Translations under genes and position numbers: made by a program
NCBI GenBank assembly: GCA_017467225.1
Contig: JAFTSR010000291.1
Coordinates: 1 to 15,460 of the forward strand
DNA from: Clostridia bacterium
GTDB taxonomy: Bacteria; Bacillota_A; Clostridia; Oscillospirales; CAG-272
Direction of reading: 5' to 3'
Length of the DNA: 15,460 nucleotides
The notes under the pieces: model-generated
The model's input: the letters and a program-made list of their open reading frames with translations, nothing else
Databases searched by the model: none
What the model was told of the DNA's origin: nothing
Shown: positions 1-6,786 of the stretch, piece after piece
Layout: the number at the start of each line of letters is the position of its first letter
Position numbering within the stretch: the stretch's first letter is position 1

Positions 1-27
1 AAACCTTTTTTCAAAATGTTTTCAGGC

Positions 28-47
28 GGGGCTTGGGACAGAGCCCC
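28..47 (-). terminator. weak hairpin after the small leftward operon
   Basis: A six-base GC-rich stem (GGGGCT at 28-33, AGCCCC at 42-47) with an eight-base loop lies just past the stop codon of the leftward gene ending at 50. There is no clean T run right after the stem on the minus strand; an A/T-rich stretch follows about ten bases on. It may be a weak terminator or an RNA-end hairpin. Confidence 0.4.
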
Positions 48-49
48 AT

Positions 50-352
50 TCACCCAGCACGTAACAGCACCGTAATCAGCGCACCGACCATCGCGCTGAT
101 CACAGCCTTGAGGACCTCGCGCCGCACGCTCCGCACCTCGTTTGCCGGGCGGCACTCCAGGCGCAAAAGACGCGAGCTTTGCTCCTTTTGCTCCCGCAGC
201 ATCTGCTGCACGCTCAACGCCAGGCTTTCCACAGACGCAGTCAGCTTGTTGATCGCCTCCACCTGGCTCTCCACCCGCTTCATACGATGCTTCAGACTGC
301 CGATCTCGTGCTCGTGCGAGGTCAGCTGAATGGTGATCTGCTCCGGTGTCAT
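50..352 (-). CDS. XhlA/holin-like small coiled-coil membrane protein
   Basis: This 100-residue protein has a long charged helical region with heptad-like hydrophobic spacing (about residues 5-65). A single hydrophobic segment at about residues 81-98 (VLKAVISAMVGALITVLLRAG) ends at the C-terminus. A coiled coil followed by one C-terminal membrane helix is the layout of XhlA-type phage lysis accessory proteins and similar holin-like proteins; this rests on architecture only. The ATG overlaps the stop of the upstream gene by four bases (ATGA), and a GGAG sits seven bases before it, so the pair is very likely co-translated. No endolysin gene is visible in the window, although the next leftward gene lies outside it. 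A plain membrane-anchored coiled-coil protein with no phage role is the alternative. Confidence 0.7.
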   Translation of the reverse strand: MTPEQITIQLTSHEHEIGSLKHRMKRVESQVEAINKLTASVESLALSVQQMLREQKEQSSRLLRLECRPANEVRSVRREVLKAVISAMVGALITVLLRAG

Positions 353-633
353 CCGCTGACTCCGTCAGGCAGAGCACCATTTTTTTCTGCCGCCTTCTTT
401 TCCATCGCTTTTCTGATTGCCTCCATCCTGGCACGGCGCAAGGGCTCAATGACCATTTCCCAGGTCAGACGCAGCCAGTGGCGATACTTTTTGCACTGGC
501 GGAAGCAGGTGCAGCGGTCGGGTATGCGCTCGCGCGTGCAATATTCGCATGCAGGACAGGGATGATAGCGATCCTGGTCGATTTCATCCGTCACCTGATT
601 GATTTGAACCTCTTTACTCACATTATTTTGCAT
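349..633 (-). CDS. small Cys-rich protein, possible metal-binding knuckle
   Basis: This 94-residue protein is not recognised. It has an acidic N-terminus, then six cysteines in 22 residues (Cys26, 29, 32, 41, 43, 47) spaced CxxCxxC...CxC...C, which suggests zinc or iron-sulphur binding. A basic amphipathic helix rich in Arg and Lys follows (about residues 50-85). It has no signal peptide or membrane segment. An AAAGGAAGG ribosome binding site precedes the ATG by about nine bases. It is the first gene of a two-gene leftward operon, overlapping the holin-like gene by ATGA, and its likely promoter is the consensus site at 840-868, which leaves an untranslated leader of about 200 bases. A small phage-type DNA-binding or regulatory protein is possible, but the function is unknown. 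Confidence 0.6.
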   Translation of the reverse strand: MQNNVSKEVQINQVTDEIDQDRYHPCPACEYCTRERIPDRCTCFRQCKKYRHWLRLTWEMVIEPLRRARMEAIRKAMEKKAAEKNGALPDGVSG

Positions 634-681
634 ATTTGGTTACCTTCCTTTCAAAAAATACTCATTTTCCGTAAAAAACTC

Positions 682-710
682 TTGACAACCGAGCGAAAAT
701 ATGATATACT
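682..710 (+). promoter_or_regulatory. sigma-A promoter with extended -10, rightward
   Basis: The -35 TTGACA is at 682-687 and the -10 TATACT at 705-710, with a 17-base spacer and a TGA just before the -10 (extended -10). The expected start is near 717. It points at the repressor gene, about 200 bases away, and toward the opposing promoter at 840-868. Transcripts from the two would overlap across roughly 717-833. Confidence 0.75.
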
Positions 711-832
711 GATTTTGCGAACTTTTCAGGGGCGATGAAGTTCACATTTTCAATTTTCACATGACTTTGAGAACTTTTGACCTGGATTTACACTCTGTGA
801 ATAGCGTCAAACAGACAAGTCCCCGCTCGGTT
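687..832. repeat. 9-base inverted repeat AACCGAGCG, one copy in each opposing promoter
   Basis: AACCGAGCG at 687-695 lies in the spacer of the rightward promoter. Its exact complement CGCTCGGTT at 824-832 lies at the expected start point of the leftward promoter. Read along each transcript, both promoters therefore carry the same word. This makes it a candidate operator half-site for the neighbouring repressor. In a region of this size a nine-base match has a non-negligible chance of arising randomly. Confidence 0.45.
719..780. repeat. three GAACTT motifs between the opposing promoters
   Basis: GAACTTTT occurs at 719-726 and 771-778, exactly 52 bases apart (about five helical turns). An inverted copy, AAGTTC, is at 738-743. 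The motif resembles half of the Firmicutes LexA box (GAAC-N4-GTTC), but no complete box is formed. The motifs lie downstream of both opposing promoters, where a bound repressor could block either. Confidence 0.4.
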
Positions 833-839
833 CCCTTAT

Positions 840-868
840 ATTATACTACTAAATTTGAGTATTGTCAA
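840..868 (-). promoter_or_regulatory. consensus sigma-A promoter for the small leftward operon
   Basis: On the minus strand TTGACA (868-863) and TATAAT (845-840) are both perfect and separated by 17 bases. The start would be near 833, giving a leader of about 200 bases before the gene beginning at 633. It faces the rightward promoter at 682-710. Confidence 0.8.
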
Positions 869-884
869 TAGCTTTTTATATATT
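855..884 (+). promoter_or_regulatory. possible second, weaker promoter for the repressor
   Basis: TTGAGT at 855-860 and TATATT at 879-884 are 18 bases apart, which would put the start about 28 bases before the repressor ATG. It overlaps the -35 of the leftward promoter, so the two would compete for polymerase. It is weaker than the site at 682-710. Confidence 0.35.
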
Positions 885-918
885 TTTTGGTATTTTATGT
901 GCCGGAAAGGTTGTAACT

Positions 919-1542
919 ATGGATGATTTTTTACAGCGCACCTTTGAACTGATGAAGGCGCAGGGCAAAAAGAACAAGGACCTCGCCGATCATCTCGGCG
1001 TCACACCGCAGCGCGTCACCGACTGGAAAAGCGGCCGCATCTTCTCCTATAGCAAGTACATGGACAAGATCGCCGATTTTCTTGGCGTCAGCGCCGATTA
1101 TCTGCTGACCGGCCGACCTGCTATCACCGAATTTTCCAACGTTTCGCCGGTCGTTCGTCGCCGCGTGCCACTTCTTGGCGAGATCGCCTGCGGCCAACCC
1201 ATCTACGCCGACCAGGAGCATGAATATTCGGTCGCCCTGGGCTCGGATATTGCCGCGGATTTTGTGCTGCGCGCCAAAGGAGACAGCATGATCGGCGCGC
1301 ATATCCACGACGGCGATCTGGTCTTTTTCCGCCAATGCGAAACAGTGGACAACGGCAAGATTGCCGTTGTCATCATCGGCGACGAGGCGACCCTCAAGCG
1401 TGTCTATTACGCGCCGGAGAAGCAGCAGCTGATCCTCATGCCTGAGAATCCCGCTTACCGTCCGCTGGTCTACGTAGGCGCCGAACTGGAACAGGTGCGC
1501 ATCATGGGTGAGGCGCTGTTCGTCCAATCCATGCTGCATTGA
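919..1542 (+). CDS. XRE-S24 (LexA/CI-type) self-cleaving repressor
   Basis: This 207-residue protein has an N-terminal helix-turn-helix of the XRE type (about residues 8-65, core KDLADHLGVTPQRVTDWKSG) and a C-terminal S24 peptidase fold (about 83-205). The catalytic serine is Ser123 in GDSM and the general-base lysine is Lys160 in ATLKR. The probable cleavage site is Cys91-Gly92 in EIACGQP, a Cys-Gly bond as in UmuD rather than the usual Ala-Gly. The family represses SOS or prophage genes until RecA filaments stimulate self-cleavage. The start at 919 has GGAAAGG eight bases upstream; the longer in-frame reading from 862 has no such site. The XRE-type DNA-binding half argues for a CI-like or dedicated repressor rather than the housekeeping LexA, which has a winged helix. 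It probably controls itself and the adjacent leftward operon. Confidence 0.9.
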   Translation: MDDFLQRTFELMKAQGKKNKDLADHLGVTPQRVTDWKSGRIFSYSKYMDKIADFLGVSADYLLTGRPAITEFSNVSPVVRRRVPLLGEIACGQPIYADQEHEYSVALGSDIAADFVLRAKGDSMIGAHIHDGDLVFFRQCETVDNGKIAVVIIGDEATLKRVYYAPEKQQLILMPENPAYRPLVYVGAELEQVRIMGEALFVQSMLH

Positions 1543-1554
1543 GCAAAAAAATAG

Positions 1555-1587
1555 GTGGCTGCCGCATGAGCGGCAGCCACACTTTTT
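1555..1587. terminator. bidirectional intrinsic terminator
   Basis: A perfect 11-base stem (1555-1565 with 1570-1580) closes a four-base loop. A T run follows at 1583-1587, and an A run lies on the left side at 1545-1551. It serves the repressor rightward and the lipoprotein gene ending at 1600 leftward. Confidence 0.92.
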
Positions 1588-1599
1588 ATGGATATGTAA

Positions 1600-3099
1600 T
1601 TACGAATACTTATCCTGAATAGCCTCAACGATCTTCTCGATCTTGGTGGTCATGACACTTTCCTTTGTCTCATAGCTGGAGGTGAAGGAATCAGACTTCG
1701 TATCAACAAGAGTACGGAGCAACTGACCTGCCTCCAGGATGTACTGATAACCGGGGTCATAGGACAGCGTGGAGATAACCAGATCCAAGGTAACCGCGGA
1801 CTCTTCGTCACGGCTAACGATACCCTGCAGGTTGATATCATAGTACGCGGGGGTCAGCGTGTTCTTGGAAGCAGCACCGAGAGAATCCAGAGCGTAGCTG
1901 GTCAGCGTCTCCTCCGTGTTGGTCGTCGGAATAACGATAACGGCAGCAACGTTGGGGTTGACGGTGTGATGGTAGGACTCCTGATACTCGTCATACAAAG
2001 GCATGGGCATGATACCGAAGTCGCTCTCGCTGGCACGCATGTCCTCAGCGGAGTGCAGCTCACCATAGTAGAACAGAGCCTGGTCAGCCATGAACATGGT
2101 CCAAGCGATCTCCTCCGTCTTGCCGACAGCAGACCAGCTATAGGACAGCTCCTCATCATACAGCAGATCGGAAGCCATATCCAGAACGTTGATAGCCTCC
2201 TCACAGTTGAGCGTCATCTCGGGAATACCGTCAACGATCTCAGCAAAAGGAACGCCGGCGCCGATCTCCATCGCGCAAATAACGTCGGAGAAGTAGACCA
2301 GACCGTAGCGGTCGTTTTCATCCCACTTATCGTTAGCATCCAGATCCAGGGAAACGTTCTCAGCCATCTCAACCAGCGTCTCGATGGTCCACTCCTTAGT
2401 ATCGATCAGAGCGTAGGGATCCTCCTCGCCAATGTCTCTCATCATGACCTTGTTGAAGATCATAACAGCGATGGATCTCTTGTACATGGTACCGATATCA
2501 CCGGTCAAGCAGAAGTTCATGTCATTGATCGCAAGGTCAGGACGAATGTTCTGGTCCCACCAGGGAGCCTCCAGATCAAGCTCACCGTAGCTGTTGATCT
2601 CGGCCAGAAGGCCCTGCTGAACCATGTCAATGTGTCTGAGCATGACAATGTTACCGATATCAAACTGACCCTCACCGGAGGTAATGTCGGTTCTGAACTC
2701 GGCAGGATCATCAAAGCTCTTACCGCAGAACCAATCAACGACGATATCCAGCTCCTCAGCAACCTGGCTGGAACGGGAGAAAACGGCGTCATTGATACGG
2801 TCGGAATTCAACGTACCGGCATGCTGCCAGTCGAAGTCCTTCCAAACGAAGATTTCCTCGGGGAAGGTGTAGACAGTAAAGGTGTCGCCGCCGCCGCTGT
2901 AACCTGCGGGGATGTTGGCAGTATAAACGATGTCTTCCTCTTCACCATCGTCATCAGGTGTCGTGGTAGTACCCTGCTGCCCCTGGTCGTCGGGCTGCTC
3001 CTGCTCGCCCTCCGTGTCATTTGCGCAAGCGCAGAAGACGGACAGCATCATGCAAGCAACTACCAGCAGCGCCAGAAGGCGCGTCCATTTGCTTTTCAT
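1600..3099 (-). CDS. solute-binding-like lipoprotein (family 1 type), paralog A
   Basis: This 499-residue protein has a lipoprotein signal peptide: basic MKSKWTR, a hydrophobic core, and lipid attachment at Cys25 in FCAC. A Thr/Asp/Glu-rich linker runs to about residue 56, and the body is a large alpha/beta ligand-binding fold. The stretch EWTIETLVEMAE followed by an EF-hand-like loop DLDANDKWDEND (252-263) and RYG is typical of family 1 extracellular solute-binding proteins of Firmicutes. Other marks are FGIMPMPLYDEYQ near 361-373 and SRDEES near 429-434. The start has AGGAG seven bases upstream. It is a tandem duplicate of the gene at 3266-4753 and a distant relative of that at 10589-12085. 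No permease or ATPase gene is nearby, so the ligand (probably a carbohydrate) and the transporter partner are unknown. Confidence 0.88.
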   Translation of the reverse strand: MKSKWTRLLALLVVACMMLSVFCACANDTEGEQEQPDDQGQQGTTTTPDDDGEEEDIVYTANIPAGYSGGGDTFTVYTFPEEIFVWKDFDWQHAGTLNSDRINDAVFSRSSQVAEELDIVVDWFCGKSFDDPAEFRTDITSGEGQFDIGNIVMLRHIDMVQQGLLAEINSYGELDLEAPWWDQNIRPDLAINDMNFCLTGDIGTMYKRSIAVMIFNKVMMRDIGEEDPYALIDTKEWTIETLVEMAENVSLDLDANDKWDENDRYGLVYFSDVICAMEIGAGVPFAEIVDGIPEMTLNCEEAINVLDMASDLLYDEELSYSWSAVGKTEEIAWTMFMADQALFYYGELHSAEDMRASESDFGIMPMPLYDEYQESYHHTVNPNVAAVIVIPTTNTEETLTSYALDSLGAASKNTLTPAYYDINLQGIVSRDEESAVTLDLVISTLSYDPGYQYILEAGQLLRTLVDTKSDSFTSSYETKESVMTTKIEKIVEAIQDKYS

Positions 3100-3131
3100 A
3101 ACAAGTCTCCTTTTCTTGGTTCAGCCTATCC

Positions 3132-3141
3132 ATCGGCCGAT
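3132..3141. repeat. perfect 10-base palindrome in the leader of paralog A
   Basis: ATCGGCCGAT lies between the expected start (near 3149) and the ribosome binding site. As RNA it would make only a very short stem, so a DNA-binding site is the more plausible use. Confidence 0.35.
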
Positions 3142-3155
3142 ATTTATGCACAAAG

Positions 3156-3184
3156 ATTATATCATGAAATTCCAAAAAAATCAA
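3156..3184 (-). promoter_or_regulatory. promoter of lipoprotein paralog A
   Basis: On the minus strand TTGATT (3184-3179) and TATAAT (3161-3156) are separated by 17 bases, with TGA just before the -10. The leader to the ATG at 3099 is about 50 bases. Confidence 0.8.
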
Positions 3185-3222
3185 GGGGATTTTGAAAAAT
3201 ATTTGTAAATTATCACACAAAG

Positions 3223-3254
3223 AAAAGGCTGCTTCCCAAAGAAAGCAGCCTTTT
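3223..3254 (-). terminator. intrinsic terminator after lipoprotein paralog B
   Basis: The 12-base arms AAAAGGCTGCTT (3223-3234) and AAGCAGCCTTTT (3243-3254) pair around an eight-base loop and give a T run in the leftward direction. It sits between the two tandem lipoprotein genes, so they are separate transcription units. Confidence 0.88.
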
Positions 3255-3265
3255 GATGCAAGAAA

Positions 3266-4753
3266 TCAATACTTGGTCTCGATCGCCTCAACGATTTTAT
3301 CAATCTTGGATTGCATGATTGACTCTTTACCTGCGTAAGCAGATGCGAAGGAGGTGGACTTGGTAGCTACCAGGTCGCGCAAAAAGGCACCCGACTCAGC
3401 GATATACTGATATCCGGGGTCATAAGACAGCGTGCCAATGACCAGATCCAAGGTAACCGCAGACTCCTCGTCACGGCTGACAACACCCTGCAGGTTGATA
3501 TCATAATATGCCGGCGTCAGAATGTTCTTGGAGGCTGCGCCCAAAGCATCCAGCGCATAGCTGGTCAAAGTCTCATCCAGATTGGTGATCGGAATAACGA
3601 TGACCGCCGCCACGTTGGGATTGACGGTGTGATGATATTCCTCCTGATACTCGTCGTACAGCGGAATGGGCATCAAGCCAAAGTCACTTTCGCTGGCACG
3701 CATATCCTCGGCGGAGTGCAGCTCTCCGTAATAGAACAGCGCCTGATCAGCCATAAACATGCGCCACATATTCTCCTCGGTAAAGCCGGAGTTATTGTAG
3801 GAAAGCTCCTTGTCATACAACAGCTCAGCCGCAAGATTGAGCACGTCAATCGCCTCGTCGGAGTTGATGGTCAGCTCCGGAACGCCGTCAATAATTTCGG
3901 CATACTTGACGCCTGCGCCGATCTCCATCGCGCAGATAACGTCAGAGAAATAAATCATACCGTAGCGGTCGTTTTCATCCCACGTATCGTTGGAATCCAG
4001 GTCCATAGAAACCTCGCCGGCCATTTCCACCAGCTTTTCGATGGTCCACTCATGCGTATCAATATACTCATACGGATCAGCCTCGCCCAGATCTCTCATC
4101 ATAACCTTGTTGAAAATAATGATGGCGATCGATCTTTTGTACATGGTGCCGATATCGCCGGTCAGAGCAAAGTTCTTATCCAAAATACACAAATCAGACT
4201 GAATGTTCTGGTCCCACCAGGGCGCCTCCAGATCAATCTCACCGTAAGTATTGAGATCCATCAGATAGCCCGACTGCACCATAGCGATATGGTTCAGCAT
4301 GGTAATATTACCAATGGCAAACTCTCCGTCGCCGCTGGCGCAGGAATTTCTGAATTCCGAAGGATCGGCGTAGCTCAGTCCGCAATAGAAATCAATGTTC
4401 AGATTCAACTCCTCAGCGACCTGACTGGAGCGCTGGAAAACGGCATCGTTGATACGGTCAGAATTGAGCGTACCGACGTGCTGCCAGTCGAAATCCTTCC
4501 AGACGAAAATGTCCTCGGGGAAGGTGTAGACCGTAAAGCTCTGACCGCCCGCACTGTATCCCTCGGGAATATCTGCGGTGTAGACGATCTTCTCGTCAGG
4601 ATCGTCCCCTACGGGAGTATCCGTGTTACCGGGCTGCTCTCCGTCGGAGTCCGGCCGCTCTTGCTCGGTTTCATTTGCGCATGCACACATGACCGTCAGC
4701 ACCATACACAGTGCCAGCAGCATGGTCAAAAGGCGCGTCCACTTGCTGTTCAT
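3266..4753 (-). CDS. solute-binding-like lipoprotein (family 1 type), paralog B
   Basis: This 495-residue protein is a close tandem copy of the protein at 1600-3099 across nearly its whole length, with mostly conservative changes. It has the same MxSKWTRLL start, lipid attachment at Cys25 (MCAC), an acidic Pro/Asp linker, WKDFDWQH, the EF-hand-like DLDSNDTWDEND followed by RYG, and VSRDEES. The start at 4753 is chosen because AGGAG lies eight bases upstream and it matches the paralog; the ATG one codon earlier is closer to the site than usual, and the longer reading from 4831 would run through the promoter. The main differences lie in the linker and in the region after about residue 315. It is expected to be lipid-anchored outside the cell and to bind a solute, but no transporter genes accompany it. 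Separate promoters and terminators suggest the two copies are regulated differently. Confidence 0.88.
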   Translation of the reverse strand: MNSKWTRLLTMLLALCMVLTVMCACANETEQERPDSDGEQPGNTDTPVGDDPDEKIVYTADIPEGYSAGGQSFTVYTFPEDIFVWKDFDWQHVGTLNSDRINDAVFQRSSQVAEELNLNIDFYCGLSYADPSEFRNSCASGDGEFAIGNITMLNHIAMVQSGYLMDLNTYGEIDLEAPWWDQNIQSDLCILDKNFALTGDIGTMYKRSIAIIIFNKVMMRDLGEADPYEYIDTHEWTIEKLVEMAGEVSMDLDSNDTWDENDRYGMIYFSDVICAMEIGAGVKYAEIIDGVPELTINSDEAIDVLNLAAELLYDKELSYNNSGFTEENMWRMFMADQALFYYGELHSAEDMRASESDFGLMPIPLYDEYQEEYHHTVNPNVAAVIVIPITNLDETLTSYALDALGAASKNILTPAYYDINLQGVVSRDEESAVTLDLVIGTLSYDPGYQYIAESGAFLRDLVATKSTSFASAYAGKESIMQSKIDKIVEAIETKY

Positions 4754-4779
4754 CATGATTTCTCCTTTTCTGACACCTC

Positions 4780-4790
4780 GCCCGACGGGC
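4780..4790. repeat. perfect 11-base palindrome in the leader of paralog B
   Basis: GCCCG-A-CGGGC lies between the expected transcription start and the ribosome binding site of paralog B. It resembles in position the palindromes in the leaders of the other two solute-binding-like genes. Confidence 0.35.
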
Positions 4791-4800
4791 AAAGATAGAT

Positions 4801-4820
4801 TTGTACCATCATTGTACCAT
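4801..4820. repeat. 9-base direct repeat over the -10 of paralog B
   Basis: TTGTACCAT occurs at 4801-4809 and 4812-4820, 11 bases apart (one helical turn). The copies cover the -10 and start region of the promoter at 4811-4839. The spacing and place fit a two-site operator. Confidence 0.45.
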
Positions 4821-4839
4821 GCCACGCGCAAGAAATCAA
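4811..4839 (-). promoter_or_regulatory. promoter of lipoprotein paralog B
   Basis: On the minus strand TTGATT (4839-4834) and TACAAT (4816-4811) are separated by 17 bases, with TGG forming an extended -10. The -35 and spacer length match the promoter of paralog A. Confidence 0.75.
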
Positions 4840-4878
4840 GTGTTTTTCCGAAAAAAATGATAAAAAATCACATGTTCT

Positions 4879-5565
4879 TTATACATTCTGCGCATCGTCA
4901 TCCCACGCCATACGCAAAGCCTCCCGGATTTCCGTGCTGCTAAAGCCACAGCGCATCAGGTAAGCCGCCAATTTTTCATATTCCGCACGGTCTGCAGGAC
5001 GATATCGCATCTTCCCCCTTGCCGCCTGCGCACACAGCTCGACAAAGTCTTCGTCAGAGATCGCATCGCGCACAGCCGCCAAGGCCTGCTCGCCGTATCC
5101 CTTGGCACGAAGCTCCTGCAGCACCCGTCGCATGCCGCGTCCGCGGCGCACCATCTGCTGAGCCGCGCGCACAGCGTCGCGCTCCTCCTGCAAATATCCG
5201 CGCTCAGACAGCGTCCGTACCGCGCGCTGCGCTGCATCTGCGTCATATCCTTTTTGTACCAGCTTTCGCTGCAGCGTTTTAGCGGAATTCGCACCGTAGC
5301 CTAAAATGTTCAAGCCGCGACCGTACGCACCCGAAGCCAGTGCAGCTGACTCCAAGTACTCCACATCCTCGGCCGATAGCATCGCCCCTTGGCGCACCTC
5401 AAACGGTAGCGCGGCATATTCCTCCACGCGCAAGGCAAAGGTTTTCGCTCCCTTCCCTCCGTGGGCCGCGCACGCCTTGACACGGAGAAAGATACGGTCT
5501 CCGTCCTCTGAGGCGCGCAGAGCGACCACCTCATATGTCTTGGACCCGTCGCACATATCGATCAT
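4879..5565 (-). CDS. recX: RecX, modulator of RecA
   Basis: This 228-residue protein carries the helical RecX repeats from about residue 77 to 222. Recognisable pieces are [27 protein letters not shown] and [10 protein letters not shown], then a last repeat with [18 protein letters not shown]. RecX binds the RecA filament and limits its growth. The N-terminal 75 residues form an extra beta-rich segment often seen in Firmicutes members. The ATG overlaps the recA stop by four bases (ATGA) and has no clear ribosome binding site of its own, so translation is probably coupled to recA. A second in-frame ATG three codons later is an alternative start. Downstream there is only a small AT-rich hairpin before the promoter of paralog B, so no strong terminator is seen. 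Confidence 0.93.
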   Translation of the reverse strand: MIDMCDGSKTYEVVALRASEDGDRIFLRVKACAAHGGKGAKTFALRVEEYAALPFEVRQGAMLSAEDVEYLESAALASGAYGRGLNILGYGANSAKTLQRKLVQKGYDADAAQRAVRTLSERGYLQEERDAVRAAQQMVRRGRGMRRVLQELRAKGYGEQALAAVRDAISDEDFVELCAQAARGKMRYRPADRAEYEKLAAYLMRCGFSSTEIREALRMAWDDDAQNV

Positions 5566-6698
5566 TCCAGATCGCCGTCGTCGCCGAGCAGATCGATGGC
5601 AAATTCATCGTCACCGTCCTCCTCGCTGCCCTCCTCCTCGGGTGCGACCAGCGAAGGCGAGCGCTGGCTGATGGCCATAATCTGATCCTTGAGGTCCTTC
5701 ATCAGCTCGGGATTGGCCTGCAGCAGCTTGCGGCAGTTTTCCTTACCCTGCGCCATGCGCTCACCGCGATAGGAGAACCACGAGCCGCTCTTTTGCACCA
5801 GCTCAAGACGCACAGCCAGGTCGAACACCTCGCTCTCCTGCGAGATGCCCTTGCCAAAGATCAGGTCAAACTCGGCAAAGCGGAAGGGAGGCGCCAGCTT
5901 GTTCTTGACGACCTTGGCGCGCACACGGTTACCGTAGGGCGTGTCGCCGTCCTTGAGCTGCTCCAGCTTGCGCACGTCCAGACGAACCGACGCATAGAAC
6001 TTGAGCGCACGACCGCCGGGCGTGGTCTCGGGATTTCCGTACATAACACCGACCTTCTCGCGCAGCTGGTTGATGAAAACCACCGTCGCGTGCGACTTGG
6101 AAACGACAGCCGCCAGCTTTCTCATGGCCTGGGACATCAGTCTTGCCTGCACGCCGACCGTTGCCGCGCCCATATCACCCTCGATCTCCTGACGAGGCGT
6201 CAGCGCTGCCACCGAGTCAACGATGACCACGTCAATCGCACCGGTGCGGCAAAGAGCCTCGGTAATTTCCAGCGCATCCTCGCCGCAGTCAGGCTGCGAA
6301 ACGAGAAGCGAATCAATATCGACACCCAGAGCCTTGGCATACATGGGATCCAGCGCGTGCTCCACGTCGATAAACGCAGCCTCGCCGCCCATCTTCTGTG
6401 CCTCGGCAACAATGTGCAAGGCAACCGTCGTTTTACCGGAGGACTCGGGACCGTAGATCTCAACGATACGGCCGCGCGGCACGCCGCCGATGCCAAGCGC
6501 CAAATCAAGCCCCAGCGAGCCGGTGGAAATGTGCTGCACCTCCATATTGACGTTCTCTCCCAGCTTCATGATCGATCCTGCGCCGAATTCGCGCTCGATC
6601 TGCGCCATGGCAGTTTTGATTGCCTTTGCGCGCTCCTCTTTATCCGAAAGGACGCTGACCGCCCCGGTTGCTGCAGATTTTTTGGTTGCACTCTTCAT
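5562..6698 (-). CDS. recA: RecA recombinase
   Basis: This 378-residue protein covers full-length RecA. Walker A GPESSGKT is at 83-90, Walker [11 protein letters not shown] at 157-166, the loop-2 DNA-binding region with [20 protein letters not shown] at about 210-229, then the core and an acidic C-terminal tail ([12 protein letters not shown]). It forms filaments on single-stranded DNA for strand exchange and stimulates self-cleavage of LexA/S24 repressors. The ATG at 6698 has AAAGGA about nine bases upstream; the earlier in-frame TTG at 6725 has no ribosome binding site. It is followed by recX in the same operon. A consensus promoter is at 6754-6782. No GAAC-N4-GTTC SOS box was found by eye upstream, but an inverted repeat lies next to the -35. 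Confidence 0.98.
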   Translation of the reverse strand: MKSATKKSAATGAVSVLSDKEERAKAIKTAMAQIEREFGAGSIMKLGENVNMEVQHISTGSLGLDLALGIGGVPRGRIVEIYGPESSGKTTVALHIVAEAQKMGGEAAFIDVEHALDPMYAKALGVDIDSLLVSQPDCGEDALEITEALCRTGAIDVVIVDSVAALTPRQEIEGDMGAATVGVQARLMSQAMRKLAAVVSKSHATVVFINQLREKVGVMYGNPETTPGGRALKFYASVRLDVRKLEQLKDGDTPYGNRVRAKVVKNKLAPPFRFAEFDLIFGKGISQESEVFDLAVRLELVQKSGSWFSYRGERMAQGKENCRKLLQANPELMKDLKDQIMAISQRSPSLVAPEEEGSEEDGDDEFAIDLLGDDGDLE

Positions 6699-6729
6699 AA
6701 TACTGTTTCCTTTCAACCCGTTCAATTTT

Positions 6730-6742
6730 GCCGTTTCGCGGC
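6730..6742. repeat. small hairpin in the recA leader
   Basis: GCCG (6730-6733) and CGGC (6739-6742) can pair around a five-base loop within the short 5' leader of recA. The role is unknown; it may only stabilise the RNA. Confidence 0.3.
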
Positions 6743-6753
6743 TTTCTGTGCTT

Positions 6754-6782
6754 ATTATACCTCATTTCTTTCGTTTTGTCAA
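6754..6782 (-). promoter_or_regulatory. consensus recA promoter
   Basis: On the minus strand TTGACA (6782-6777) and TATAAT (6759-6754) are perfect, with a 17-base spacer. The leader to the ATG is about 50 bases. Confidence 0.85.
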
Positions 6783-6786
6783 TAGG

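Noticed and set aside
735..764. Nine-codon ORF (MKFTFSIFT) in the leader of the repressor transcript
   Set aside because: The purine run before it is only two bases from the ATG, too close for a working ribosome binding site, and nothing else supports translation.
862..918. N-terminal extension of the repressor with hydrophobic residues
   Set aside because: It starts within the promoter region with no ribosome binding site and adds residues unlike the helix-turn-helix family start; ATG 919 has a well-placed GGAAAGG.
1966..3195. Long rightward open frame opposite lipoprotein paralog A
   Set aside because: It is antisense to a gene with signal peptide, promoter and terminator, and has no ribosome binding site. 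The same artefact appears opposite paralog B (3629-4798) and paralog C, so it reflects codon bias.
4754..4831. Extended start of lipoprotein paralog B
   Set aside because: It would place translated codons across the promoter -10 and ahead of a signal peptide that must be N-terminal; the internal ATG matches paralog A.
4850..4875. AT-rich hairpin with a T run after recX
   Set aside because: The stem has only four or five weak pairs, so I did not list it as a terminator, although partial termination is possible.
5535..6785. 416-codon rightward open frame opposite recA
   Set aside because: recA on the other strand is certain, and this frame crosses the recA promoter.
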